Shown here one piece after another: positions 53,535 to 62,456 of a DNA stretch of 64,000 nucleotides. The notes under the pieces were generated by a model. That model ran no database searches, was not told the origin of the DNA, and saw only the letters and a list, made by a program, of their open reading frames with translations. Origin of the DNA: Hyphomonas sp. BRH_c22 (lineage in GTDB: Bacteria > Pseudomonadota > Alphaproteobacteria > Caulobacterales > Hyphomonadaceae); the NCBI RefSeq assembly GCF_000961795.1, contig NZ_LADU01000054.1, positions 18,609 to 82,608 on the forward strand, in the 5' to 3' direction. Both the position numbers and the translations under genes were made by a program. Position 1 is the stretch's first letter. Each line of letters opens with the position of its first letter.

Positions 53535-56500
53535 TGACCATGGTCCGCGCCACACTCGACATGATACGTCGCCACCCCTTCATTTCCGGTGCGCTTGCAG
53601 TCGTGTTGCTTCTGCTGACCGCCACGCTTGGCCTGCGCCTGTGGATCAACAGCGACAGCGGGCGCGCTTATGTCCTGTCACAGATTGATGGCCGCGAGAT
53701 CGGCAGTCTTGGGCGCATTTCGGCGTCTGGCCTGACGGGCGATCCCCTGAGGCAGATGCACCTGGAACAATTATCCATCGCAGACGCAGACGGCATATGG
53801 CTCGACACGCGGGACGTTAATCTGAAATGGACCCCGCGCGCGCTTCTTTCCCGAACCGTCGACCTCAATCTGGCCAGCGCGGAGGAAATTTCGGTTCTCA
53901 GGCGGCCGACGACATCATCCAGCAAGAGCGGGAGTGGCAACCGCTGGGCCATCGAACTGGACGATCTCAACATCGCCAAACTGTCGCTCTCCGAAGGTGT
54001 GGCCGGACCCGCCGCCGCGTTCAGCGTTTCGGGCGCCTTCCTCACGGATCGCGATGGCGGGATGAGCGCCCGGCTGGACGTTGCCCCACTGGAAGGGCTT
54101 GGCGACCAGCTCAAGATTGACGCACGCCGGGACGCCGCTGGCCAGATCAAGCTTGTCGCAGACGGCATGGCACCTGCGGGCGGAACCTTTGCGACATTGA
54201 TGCGCCTGGCGGATGATCAGGACGCTGAGTTCAAGGCCTCGGCGGATGGCACGCTGGAGGAAGGCGACGGCTATTTCCTGATGCAAGTATCCGGCAGTGA
54301 TGCTGCATCGATGACGGCAAAGATTGTGGCTGGACGCCTGACAGCCAATGCCGATCTTGATGGCACGCTCCTGCCCTTGCCGGAGGTCGCGCAAGAGCTG
54401 TTGGGGACGAATGCCCGATTTGTTCTGGATGCAAACATCGGCGAGCGTGAGACGCTATTCGACCTGTCGGCGACACTGGCATCCGGCGCATTCACAGCTA
54501 GCGGCACCGCCAACACCGACACAAGGGCACTGACCAGTCCAGTCGCCATCAATCTCGACTTCACCGGCTTCTCGGACATCACCGGCATCGCCGCGAACCT
54601 GAAGCTGGACGGCGACATCGAGATTTCTGGCGACGTGCCTACCTACACGGGCGCCGCGGAACTCGTGGCGGATGAAGGCGCTGACCTGCCCTTCTCACGT
54701 CTCGAAGGCCCGGTTGTCGTCTCGCTGATGCCCGGGCAAATTCCATTCAAGGCGGACCTCACAGGCGATGGCGTCTTTGCCAGGAATGACAGCGTGTCGC
54801 GCCTGATCGGTGACCAGCCGCATCTTGTCACTAGCGGCGTGTATGAGCGTGATACCGGCATCCTAACCCTGAAGCCGTCTGCGCTCGATCTGCCCAACGG
54901 AAAGGTCACCGCCTCGGGCACTGTGGGAACAAGAAACCGTACGGTGGGCCTGCGCGGTACCATCGAACAGGCCTTGCAGAGCTTGCCTGGCGAATTTGGC
55001 GGGCGGGCGTCCGGGACATTTCGTTTGTCGGGCGCTTTGAGCAAGCCGCTGATCGACACCGATTTGTCCATGGCGGAATTCTCAGGCCTTCCGGATACCG
55101 TCGCTCCGCTGATGGGCTCTACGCCAAAGGTCATCGCGTCACTTGCAGTTGACGGCAAAGTAATCCGGATCAGCAAAGCGTCCGTGATTGGCGACGGCAT
55201 CAGGTTTGATGGCGGCGGCACCTATCGGATCGGTGGCATCAGTTCCCTGCAATTCGACTTTGCGCAATCCAAGCCACTTTCCGTCAGCGGCAACAGTTTC
55301 GACCTGCATGCCGGGACGGTCTCCGTTACCGGCCCGTCGAACACACGCGAGATTGGCATCACGTCCTCTGATGGCATGTTCAATATCGCCGCTCGCGACC
55401 TTTCCGGCGTTGCGACGACCGCCACACTGACCCTCGCCAAGGGGCAGGTTTCCGGCCCGCTATCACTCAACGGGCAGTTTGTCGGTGAGGCCCTGCAGCT
55501 GACCGCAAACCTGACACGCGCGGACAACGTCACGTTCATAGAGACAATCGTGGGATCATACGGCCCCCTTGCGCTTTCGGGCCGGGCCGAGATTGGCAAT
55601 TCCGGGGATCTGGTCGTCGCGCTGAATGCTGATGGTGACGGCCTGAAGACTGACGACGTCCAGGTCGAGAGCTTGAGGGCTGACATCAGCATCCTGAAGG
55701 AAGGTCAGGACCCGATCGCGATCGTCGCCCATGCCGAGGGAAGCGGCGCAAAATTGCCAGCTGCCATCCAGCTTGATTCTTTCTCGGCTGATATCAAGAA
55801 CAACAAGGATGGATACGACTTCATAGCCAGCCTCAGAAGCGATGCTCCGACCCGCCCGTTCGACTTCACATTTTCCGGTCAGGCCGACCTGTCGGGAGAG
55901 GCGCCGAATGGAACATTCAATGTTTCTGGGTCAGCTCTCGGCGAATCTTTAAACACGCCCGAACCAGCAAGCTGGCGCCTCGGTGACCGCCCGGAACTGA
56001 ATGGCCGCCTTGCCATTCTTGGTGGCGAAGTGAAAGCCGGGCTGTCCGGCACCGGTGAGACCGCCCTTCTCGCCATCGACGTCACTGCGGTCGATTTCGG
56101 TGCCTTGTTCGCCATGGCCAATCTCGGCGAGATCGATGCGCGGCTGAATGGCCGTGGCGAATTCCGCCCCATCGGCCTGTCGCCCTCGGGCTCATTTGCC
56201 TTCTCGGCGACAAGTCCGGTTCCGGGTCTGGAGACATCGCTGTCGCTTGACCTGACCGGCCGTCTTGATGCCAGCTCGATGAAGGTCAATGCCAGAAGCA
56301 ATTATGGCAGCGACCTCGTTCTCGTCGCGGATGTCGCCCTGCCGGTCAAACCGTCAGCGGACTCGCTTGCGAGCCTTGACCGCGAAAAGCCTCTCACTGG
56401 CCGCGCAACGCTTAACGGAGACCTGGGCGCCCTTCATTCGGCCGCCCTTGCCTATGGTCACGATATCGGTGGACGCGTGGATGCGAGCGCAATACTTGCC

Positions 56501-57640
56501 GGAACGCTTGCCAAGCCGATTGTCGCAGGCAATGCGGAAATCTCAAATGGCATCTATGAGCTCGGCGCGACCGGCCTCCGGCTGACCGGCATAGTACTCA
56601 ATTCCTCCTATGCAGACCGGACACTGAGCCTCAATGGATCCGGCAAAAGTCCAGGCAATGGAACCGTCCAGCTTGACGGAACGCTGGGCCAGGGAGCCGG
56701 ACAGCTGAACGCTGATCTGTCTCGCCTTCTGGTCTACGAGCGCAACGGCGACACTGCGCGCCTGAGCGGCAATGTCGCCCTGTCACAGGACAAGAGCGGC
56801 CATCTCTTATCGGGTAAACTCATCGTGGATGAAGCACGCGTGTCGCTGGACAACCTGCCTTCTGCCGGCCCCAGGGCCATCGCCGTGCGCTGGAGTGACG
56901 GTGATGATCCGACCGATGCCCCCAGCCAGTTGCGTCAATCATTGAAGCTCAATCTCGATTTCGATGCGACGCGGCGTGTTTATGTGACCGGCCGCGGGCT
57001 GGACAGCGAATGGGCCCTGGACCTGACAGCGACAGGGACTGCCTCCAAGGTCAACCTCAGTGGCAAGGCGACCATGCTGCGCGGGGACCTTGATCTGGCA
57101 GGCCGGCCGTTCGTCTTTGATGCGGGCTCGATCACGTTCGATGGCCCGCTGGACACGGCCCGCATCAACATTTCTGCCGACCGCTCGGTGAATGGCTTTG
57201 TGGCGCGTGTCGAAGTTTCGGGCAAGCCGACCCAGCCCGTATTTGAACTTTCGAGCACACCTGACCTGCCGCAGGACGAAATCCTCTCCCGGCTCCTCTT
57301 CGGACGCTCCTCAATCGACCTGTCCGCACTGGAAGCTGCGCAACTGGCCTCGTCCATCGCCCGCCTGAGCGGCCGGAGTGTGGGGTTTGACCCCGCCGCT
57401 GAGTTGCAGGCCGTATTTGGCGTCGACCGCCTGTCCATTGGCGCGAATGAAGCCGGCAATGCCGAACTAGGTGTCGGCCAGTACCTGGCAAAGGATGTCT
57501 ACCTTCAACTGAACGCCGCCGGCGCTGATGGCAGCTCGGTCGAAGTGGAATGGGAGCCTGTCGACCAGGTTTCGGTCACGTCCGAAACGACATCGACTGG
57601 CGAGAACAAACTCTCCATTAGATGGAAAAAAGACTATTAG
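53534..57640 (+). CDS. tamB: TamB-like translocation and assembly module protein
   Basis: 1368 residues. An N-terminal membrane helix (about 15-35, FISGALAVVLLLLTATLGLR) anchors it in the inner membrane. The long middle is a repetitive beta-rich region with many G/S/D residues, and the last 350 residues form the conserved DUF490 domain, with DLDLAGRPFVFDAGSITFDG, LSSTPDLPQDEILSRLLFGR and a final IRWKKDY. It bridges to TamA for outer-membrane lipid or protein delivery. Coupled to tamA by a 1-base overlap. Confidence 0.93.
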   Translation: MTMVRATLDMIRRHPFISGALAVVLLLLTATLGLRLWINSDSGRAYVLSQIDGREIGSLGRISASGLTGDPLRQMHLEQLSIADADGIWLDTRDVNLKWTPRALLSRTVDLNLASAEEISVLRRPTTSSSKSGSGNRWAIELDDLNIAKLSLSEGVAGPAAAFSVSGAFLTDRDGGMSARLDVAPLEGLGDQLKIDARRDAAGQIKLVADGMAPAGGTFATLMRLADDQDAEFKASADGTLEEGDGYFLMQVSGSDAASMTAKIVAGRLTANADLDGTLLPLPEVAQELLGTNARFVLDANIGERETLFDLSATLASGAFTASGTANTDTRALTSPVAINLDFTGFSDITGIAANLKLDGDIEISGDVPTYTGAAELVADEGADLPFSRLEGPVVVSLMPGQIPFKADLTGDGVFARNDSVSRLIGDQPHLVTSGVYERDTGILTLKPSALDLPNGKVTASGTVGTRNRTVGLRGTIEQALQSLPGEFGGRASGTFRLSGALSKPLIDTDLSMAEFSGLPDTVAPLMGSTPKVIASLAVDGKVIRISKASVIGDGIRFDGGGTYRIGGISSLQFDFAQSKPLSVSGNSFDLHAGTVSVTGPSNTREIGITSSDGMFNIAARDLSGVATTATLTLAKGQVSGPLSLNGQFVGEALQLTANLTRADNVTFIETIVGSYGPLALSGRAEIGNSGDLVVALNADGDGLKTDDVQVESLRADISILKEGQDPIAIVAHAEGSGAKLPAAIQLDSFSADIKNNKDGYDFIASLRSDAPTRPFDFTFSGQADLSGEAPNGTFNVSGSALGESLNTPEPASWRLGDRPELNGRLAILGGEVKAGLSGTGETALLAIDVTAVDFGALFAMANLGEIDARLNGRGEFRPIGLSPSGSFAFSATSPVPGLETSLSLDLTGRLDASSMKVNARSNYGSDLVLVADVALPVKPSADSLASLDREKPLTGRATLNGDLGALHSAALAYGHDIGGRVDASAILAGTLAKPIVAGNAEISNGIYELGATGLRLTGIVLNSSYADRTLSLNGSGKSPGNGTVQLDGTLGQGAGQLNADLSRLLVYERNGDTARLSGNVALSQDKSGHLLSGKLIVDEARVSLDNLPSAGPRAIAVRWSDGDDPTDAPSQLRQSLKLNLDFDATRRVYVTGRGLDSEWALDLTATGTASKVNLSGKATMLRGDLDLAGRPFVFDAGSITFDGPLDTARINISADRSVNGFVARVEVSGKPTQPVFELSSTPDLPQDEILSRLLFGRSSIDLSALEAAQLASSIARLSGRSVGFDPAAELQAVFGVDRLSIGANEAGNAELGVGQYLAKDVYLQLNAAGADGSSVEVEWEPVDQVSVTSETTSTGENKLSIRWKKDY

Positions 57641-57831
57641 TCGCCAATTCCTTGAAATCCTGCGTTTGAAACCAGCGGTATTATTGTCCGGCCGATTTTC
57701 GCCCTTCAATAGCGGCCTCAACAGTATGGGCACCGCAAAAGCATCTCGCGTTTCAATTATTTTATAAGTGCGCGTATTGCCTAAACACCCGTAGCGCGAA
57801 ATGAAATAGACCAAAGTTGAAGGGTTTTAAT

Positions 57832-58212
57832 GTGAGACACGAGCCACGACAGTCCAGTTCCCGCGCGCCCACCCGGGTTGACCAACTCGTCGGCGGGAAG
57901 ATTCGCGCCCTTCGGATTGCCCAGAACCGGACCCTTGCTGAGCTCGGATCAGAACTCGGCATCAGCCATCAGCAGTTGCAGAAATATGAGACCGGAACGA
58001 ACCGCCTCAGCGCAGGAATGCTGTCTGTTGTAGCGGAGGCATTGCGCGTTCCGATTGCCGATCTCTTCGAAGATGAGAGCGATGTCGACAAGAGCACGCT
58101 GGACCCGGCCCTGAAGGTTCGTGCTCAATGCCATGACTGGATCGAGCGCACCAAGTCCACAGAAAAACTTGAGACCATGGCGCGCGTGCTGAAAGCCCTG
58201 TCAACCGGCTGA
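57832..58212 (+). CDS. XRE-type helix-turn-helix regulator
   Basis: 126 residues. The HTH domain is about residues 22-78: IRALRIAQNRTLAELGSELG, ISHQQLQKYETGTNRLSAGM. The C-terminal part may be a dimer or sensory helix. GTG at 57832 is chosen because GAAGGG lies 8 bases upstream; a TTG at 57817 is less likely. An A+T-rich upstream region (about 57740-57770, with TTATTTTATAA) may hold its promoter. Its last 12 bases overlap the convergent LysR gene. Target genes are unknown. Confidence 0.88.
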   Translation: MRHEPRQSSSRAPTRVDQLVGGKIRALRIAQNRTLAELGSELGISHQQLQKYETGTNRLSAGMLSVVAEALRVPIADLFEDESDVDKSTLDPALKVRAQCHDWIERTKSTEKLETMARVLKALSTG

Positions 58213-59184
58213 CGGTGCAGTTGGCTTGAACGCTTTCAAGGCCTCCTCGCGATGCTCCTCCCGATTGGGATGGATGAAATGCTCAGAGAACCAGAACGCA
58301 TCTTCGGCTTCAAAAATAGCATTCAGCCAGTCGAGCACGATCTTTCCCTGAGGCAGACGCCAGACTCTTTCAGTATACGTCAGCCAGAATTCGATCGGTG
58401 CGACTTCAGGCAGTTCGAGCGGAATCAATGTCGGCGCGACGCGGCCGATATATGATGGCAGAAGCGCGATTCCCCCTCCATTCTTGCAGACCTCGATCAT
58501 CGAACTCGCAGAATTGGTCACAAAAGCGAAATTGATCATCTTCTTGAGGTCCGACATTTTCGGCGCCCAGCGTTCGATCTGGTTCACATAAGACTGGTGC
58601 AGGATGCACCGGTGCCGAAAATACTCGAAGACGCTCGCCGGCTCGCCGTGCTGGTCGAGATAGTCGCGCGAAGCGAAGCTGATATAGTGGAGCGTTCCCA
58701 GTCGCCGCGAGATGGTGTCGTGGCTCTTCGGCTCCGTGAACTGGATCCCGATGTCAGCCTCGCCGGACTCGACATCGGGCGCCCCTGGAGCCACGTTCAT
58801 CTTGATCTGGATGCGTGGATTTGCAGCGTAGAATCCGGGGAGTCGCGGCGCGATCCAATAGGGTCCAAGACCGTCGCCGGTCCCCAGCGTGATCACGCCT
58901 TCCGCCGGCTGACTTTTGTCGGACGCTTCTTCGTTGATCAGCTTTGCGGATTCGGCCATGGCATGCGCGTGACCGAGCGCGATCCTGCCCGCATCGGTCA
59001 GTTCGACACCGCGCGTCGAACGGATCAGCAATTGTGTATTCAGCGCTTTCTCAAGATCGTCGATCTTGCGGCCTACGGTTGGTGGTGACTCGCCCAGACG
59101 GGTCGCGGCTGCGCTCATACTGCCAAGCTCAGCAACGATCCTGAAGACCCGCAGGTTGTCCCAATCAATACGTTCTGACGACAT
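58201..59184 (-). CDS. LysR family transcriptional regulator
   Basis: 327 residues. The winged HTH is at about 5-65: LRVFRIVAELGSMSAAATRL, GESPPTVGRKIDDLEKALNT. The effector domain follows from about 95 with GVITLGTGDGLGPYWIAPRL. The co-inducer is unknown. It is a short distance from, but not divergent to, any obvious target, since the next gene leftwards is the convergent XRE regulator and the next rightwards an orphan gene on the same strand. Confidence 0.92.
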   Translation of the reverse strand: MSSERIDWDNLRVFRIVAELGSMSAAATRLGESPPTVGRKIDDLEKALNTQLLIRSTRGVELTDAGRIALGHAHAMAESAKLINEEASDKSQPAEGVITLGTGDGLGPYWIAPRLPGFYAANPRIQIKMNVAPGAPDVESGEADIGIQFTEPKSHDTISRRLGTLHYISFASRDYLDQHGEPASVFEYFRHRCILHQSYVNQIERWAPKMSDLKKMINFAFVTNSASSMIEVCKNGGGIALLPSYIGRVAPTLIPLELPEVAPIEFWLTYTERVWRLPQGKIVLDWLNAIFEAEDAFWFSEHFIHPNREEHREEALKAFKPTAPSAG

Positions 59185-59310
59185 TGCCGATTACCTGCCC
59201 TTTGCGACCAGTCGCGAGTTCGGTCAGGCACGGTATATACGGGGCATGGTTTGCCGTCATCACATCAATTGGGCGAGTAGTCAAAGCGCAACTCGCCTAA
59301 ATACCACGCG

Positions 59311-59853
59311 CTACGCGGCTCTTCTCAAAGTGATGAACCCCGGCTCCACCACGACAGACTGACAAGTGACCTTGAGCACCCAGTCGCAAATATATCCCGG
59401 GCCGCCGAGAAACAATTGCCCCTCACGCCGCGCAATGGGCAGAGGACGCGCCATTACTGCACCGAGGCTTGAAAAGCCGCGCATGCATTGCGCTTCACAC
59501 CAGTTCCAGCGGTCTTCGACCGTCGCACACCGGAGTCCGTCATGGTCCAGCGGCTTGCGCAGCACATAAAGATGTACACCATCAACAACGAGGTAAGACA
59601 CCGCCGTGTCGAAATAGGCCGGTTCGCGCCCGCCAAAAGTCTCTGGATCGGTCAGGAGCCGCACGATCTCGTCCTGTTCAGCGGTCACCTCCGACTGAGG
59701 CAGGTTTCTGCGCGAGGGCATCCGCAGGCGCGTGGGAATTTCTGGATAGAACACGGACTGTCTCCATTCATGGTCATGCCAAACGGCCCCGCCATCTGCA
59801 GGCTGGAGAATAAGTCCGTGACGACGAGCCAGCCAGTTACGATTCGGCCACAT
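59311..59853 (-). CDS. hypothetical protein, unrecognised
   Basis: 180 residues, soluble, no signal peptide or membrane segment. Aromatic-rich, with WHDHEWRQSVFYPEIPTRLR near the N-terminus, RWNWCEAQCMRGFSSLG in the middle and a hydrophobic end VTCQSVVVEPGFITLRRAA. Four Cys and several Trp might suggest a metal or disulfide site, but no motif is clear. No convincing Shine-Dalgarno is seen, so the start is uncertain. It stands between the LysR and second TetR genes on the same strand. Confidence 0.55.
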   Translation of the reverse strand: MWPNRNWLARRHGLILQPADGGAVWHDHEWRQSVFYPEIPTRLRMPSRRNLPQSEVTAEQDEIVRLLTDPETFGGREPAYFDTAVSYLVVDGVHLYVLRKPLDHDGLRCATVEDRWNWCEAQCMRGFSSLGAVMARPLPIARREGQLFLGGPGYICDWVLKVTCQSVVVEPGFITLRRAA

Positions 59854-59991
59854 GACGGAGGTTTAAGAAAAACTGGACCGGCGCCTTGCCCGCCATCAGA
59901 TGATACCGTGTCGCAAAACCGCCCCACAACAACAACCACGGGAGCCCGTGCGCAGCACGCTCCCAACCGGTTGTCCAACTGCCCGCAGCTG

Positions 59992-60618
59992 TTACACGTT
60001 TGAGAACACTGATCTCACGAACCCTCTGTAAAGCATCAGTTGCTGGCCCAGCAGTGTCGGCGCCTGCAACGATCTCGACAAAATGATGCCGCCATCAACC
60101 AGTGCGGAAAACATGTCGGCAAGCGCGTCGAAATCGACATCCATTCTCGGCGGATAATCTGCCGCGATACGGTCGAGACGCTCCCGGATCACACGGCGCC
60201 ACGTCATATGCCCGCCCGCGCAGAGATCGCGCACATCCTGACTGAACAACTGTTCCTGATAGCAGCACAAGGCGACGATGCAGCCCGGATGGCCATTCGG
60301 CAGGTCGCTGAGCCGGTCTGATAGCAGTTTCAGGAAGATGAGGAAGCTGTGCAGAGAATCCTCGCTGAGGTCATCTGCCTGTTCGAACAATTCATCCATG
60401 AGGCTGACTTCGTCCGAGACATAGCGCTGGACCAGGGCCTTCGCGAGATCGTTCTTGTCCCTGAAATGATAGAAGAAACCCGACTTCGTCATGCCGGCCT
60501 CGGTTATGATCTCTTCAATCGATGTTGCGGTGAAGCCCTTCGCGAGCACCGAGACCTGCGCAATGTCCATCAAACGTTGACGTGTTTGCTCACCCTTGCT
60601 GGCTACTTGGATCGTCAT
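59992..60618 (-). CDS. TetR/AcrR family regulator
   Basis: 208 residues. DNA-binding domain about 8-55: RLMDIAQVSVLAKGFTATSI, EEIITEAGMTKSGFFYHFRD. The remainder is the variable ligand domain. ATG at 60618 is chosen; a longer frame to 60648 adds ten residues. The palindrome AGTACAGTACT (60635-60645) lies 17 bases upstream and is the likely self-repressing operator; the divergent TTC38-like gene may be its target. Confidence 0.92.
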   Translation of the reverse strand: MTIQVASKGEQTRQRLMDIAQVSVLAKGFTATSIEEIITEAGMTKSGFFYHFRDKNDLAKALVQRYVSDEVSLMDELFEQADDLSEDSLHSFLIFLKLLSDRLSDLPNGHPGCIVALCCYQEQLFSQDVRDLCAGGHMTWRRVIRERLDRIAADYPPRMDVDFDALADMFSALVDGGIILSRSLQAPTLLGQQLMLYRGFVRSVFSNV

Positions 60619-60634
60619 CGGATTTCCTGCTGCA

Positions 60635-60645
60635 AGTACAGTACT
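60635..60645. promoter_or_regulatory. candidate operator of the second TetR regulator
   Basis: AGTAC, A, GTACT: perfect 11-base palindrome in the divergent region between the TetR gene and the TTC38-like gene, with a further GTAC-containing GGTACGGTA immediately after. Position and symmetry fit a TetR-type site. Confidence 0.45.
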
Positions 60646-60843
60646 CAAGGTACGGTAATCTGATGCCTGAAGCCGTGCAGTTCAAGAAATTCCTTGGCGC
60701 CAGCCGTTAGTGTGCTGAAATAAATGCAAAAACTTTTTCTCAGTTTCCGTACCACGCGCCTTCTATCGGCACTGTCCCGCCTGCCTTAGGTCTTGATGCA
60801 AGCCGGACATGTCTCGTCCGTGCTCCCATCAAGGAGACCTGCC

Positions 60844-62190
60844 ATGTTGAATGACCGTTATGGAAACCCTGTTTCCACCAGCTCGCACGCCGCTGTCGCG
60901 CACTATGACGAAGCCCTCGATCTTATCCGTCTCTATCGCGGCGATCCTGTCGGCGCGCTCGACGCTGCACTGGCTGAAGATCCCGAATTTGGAAGCGCCT
61001 GGGCCGCAAGGGCGGGTCTGCTTGTTCAGCAGACCGACAAAGCGCTGGCCGACGAGGTTGACAAGAGCCTTCGTGCAGGCGCCGTTTCCCGTCTGTCGAA
61101 CCGCGACCAAATTCATCTCGCCGCCGCCCGGGACTGGTCTGACGGCTACTATCTTGACGGCACGCGACGGCTCGCCAGCCTCGCGCGGGAGATGCCGCGC
61201 GATCTGCTTGCGGTCCAGTTTGCGCACACGGGCTGCTTTTTCCTCGGCATGCAAACAGAGCTGCGAGACGGACCGGTTCAATCCCTTCGTGCGTTCCGGC
61301 GCGGCGAGGATGGCTATGGCGTCCTCATGGGCATGGCCTCTTTCGGATTTGAGGAATGCGGCGACTTTGCCCTTGCCGAAGACTACGGCAAGGAGGCCGT
61401 GGCAATCGACCCGCGGGATGGCTGGGCTGTCCATGCTGTCGCGCATGTGAACGAGATGCGCGGCGATCTCGATGCCGGTATTCCCTGGCTCGCAGACACT
61501 GCGCAAGACTGGGCCCCGGAAAGTGGCTTTGCCTACCACAACTGGTGGCATCTTGCGCTTCTGTATCTCGACGCCGGCAACACGGACGAAGTGCTGCGCC
61601 TGTATGATACGCAGGTCCGCCCCAACCCGGACTCGCAGGTTCTCCTCGAAGGGATCGACGCGTCCTCACTCCTCTGGCGTCTGTTGCTCGAAGGCGTGGA
61701 TGTTGGCGACCGCTTCGAGCCGCTCGCCGCTGCATGGGAACGGGCAGCAGAAGACGGTAACTATGCCTTCAACGACCTGCACGCACTGATGGCGTTTGTC
61801 GGGGCGGGCCGGAATGATCTGGTTGAGCTGACCCTGAAATCCATGAAGCGTGCTGCTTCGTGTGAGGGTGACAACGCCTATCTCACCCGGGCAATCGGCC
61901 TTCCGCTGGCCCAGGGCTTTGCCGATTTCGGGGCGGGACGTTTTGCCAAAGCCGCGGAACAGATTCTCGGGGTGCGCGGCATCGCCCAGCGCTTCGGCGG
62001 CAGCCATGCGCAGCGGGACATTCTGACGTTGACGGCGCTGCATGCCGCGATCCGGGGCAAGATGAAGCCGGTGGCTGAGGCCCTGTCGCATGAGCGCCTT
62101 CAGCAAAAGCCGCGAAGTGCCTGGGCCGGGCGCCTGGCCCTCAGGGTTTCGGATATCGCGCGTGAGCCCGATCTGGCTCGCGCTGGCTAA
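60844..62190 (+). CDS. TTC38-like tetratricopeptide repeat protein
   Basis: 448 residues of helical repeats with many AxxxGxxxxA-like segments. The conserved core is HAVAHVNEMRGDLDAGIPWL followed by FAYHNWWHLALLYLDAGNTD, the hallmark of the TTC38 family found in bacteria and animals, whose function is unknown. A His-rich centre (HAVAHV, HNWWHL) might form a catalytic or metal site. AAGGAGACCTGCC precedes ATG at 60844. Divergent from the TetR gene; followed by a strong hairpin. Confidence 0.87.
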   Translation: MLNDRYGNPVSTSSHAAVAHYDEALDLIRLYRGDPVGALDAALAEDPEFGSAWAARAGLLVQQTDKALADEVDKSLRAGAVSRLSNRDQIHLAAARDWSDGYYLDGTRRLASLAREMPRDLLAVQFAHTGCFFLGMQTELRDGPVQSLRAFRRGEDGYGVLMGMASFGFEECGDFALAEDYGKEAVAIDPRDGWAVHAVAHVNEMRGDLDAGIPWLADTAQDWAPESGFAYHNWWHLALLYLDAGNTDEVLRLYDTQVRPNPDSQVLLEGIDASSLLWRLLLEGVDVGDRFEPLAAAWERAAEDGNYAFNDLHALMAFVGAGRNDLVELTLKSMKRAASCEGDNAYLTRAIGLPLAQGFADFGAGRFAKAAEQILGVRGIAQRFGGSHAQRDILTLTALHAAIRGKMKPVAEALSHERLQQKPRSAWAGRLALRVSDIAREPDLARAG

Positions 62191-62208
62191 TCCTGAAGCC
62201 GTCCCTGA

Positions 62209-62240
62209 GGACAGGGTGGCTGGAAACGGCCACCCTGTCC
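62209..62240 (+). terminator. long perfect hairpin after the TTC38-like gene
   Basis: GGACAGGGTGGC (62209-62220) pairs perfectly with GCCACCCTGTCC (62229-62240) around the 8-base loop TGGAAACG, 19 bases after the stop codon. No T-run follows, so it is probably a Rho-assisted or stabilising terminator hairpin. Confidence 0.65.
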
Positions 62241-62456
62241 CGGTTGGCCACAGCGAATCCCGGTGTCGTATTATCCCGCCTCGTCGGATCCTGCCGTCCC
62301 TAGTGAGACGCCCAGAGCGCTTGCCAAAGTGTTATAAATAAATCAGGTCTGCCGATGCAGTCTTGCGGTTCATTGTCCGCGCGCTGGTTAAATGCGTCTG
62401 TGGCGATTGGCTGCGTTGAGCCGGCCGGACCCGGCCATGGTGAAAGGGACAACAGG

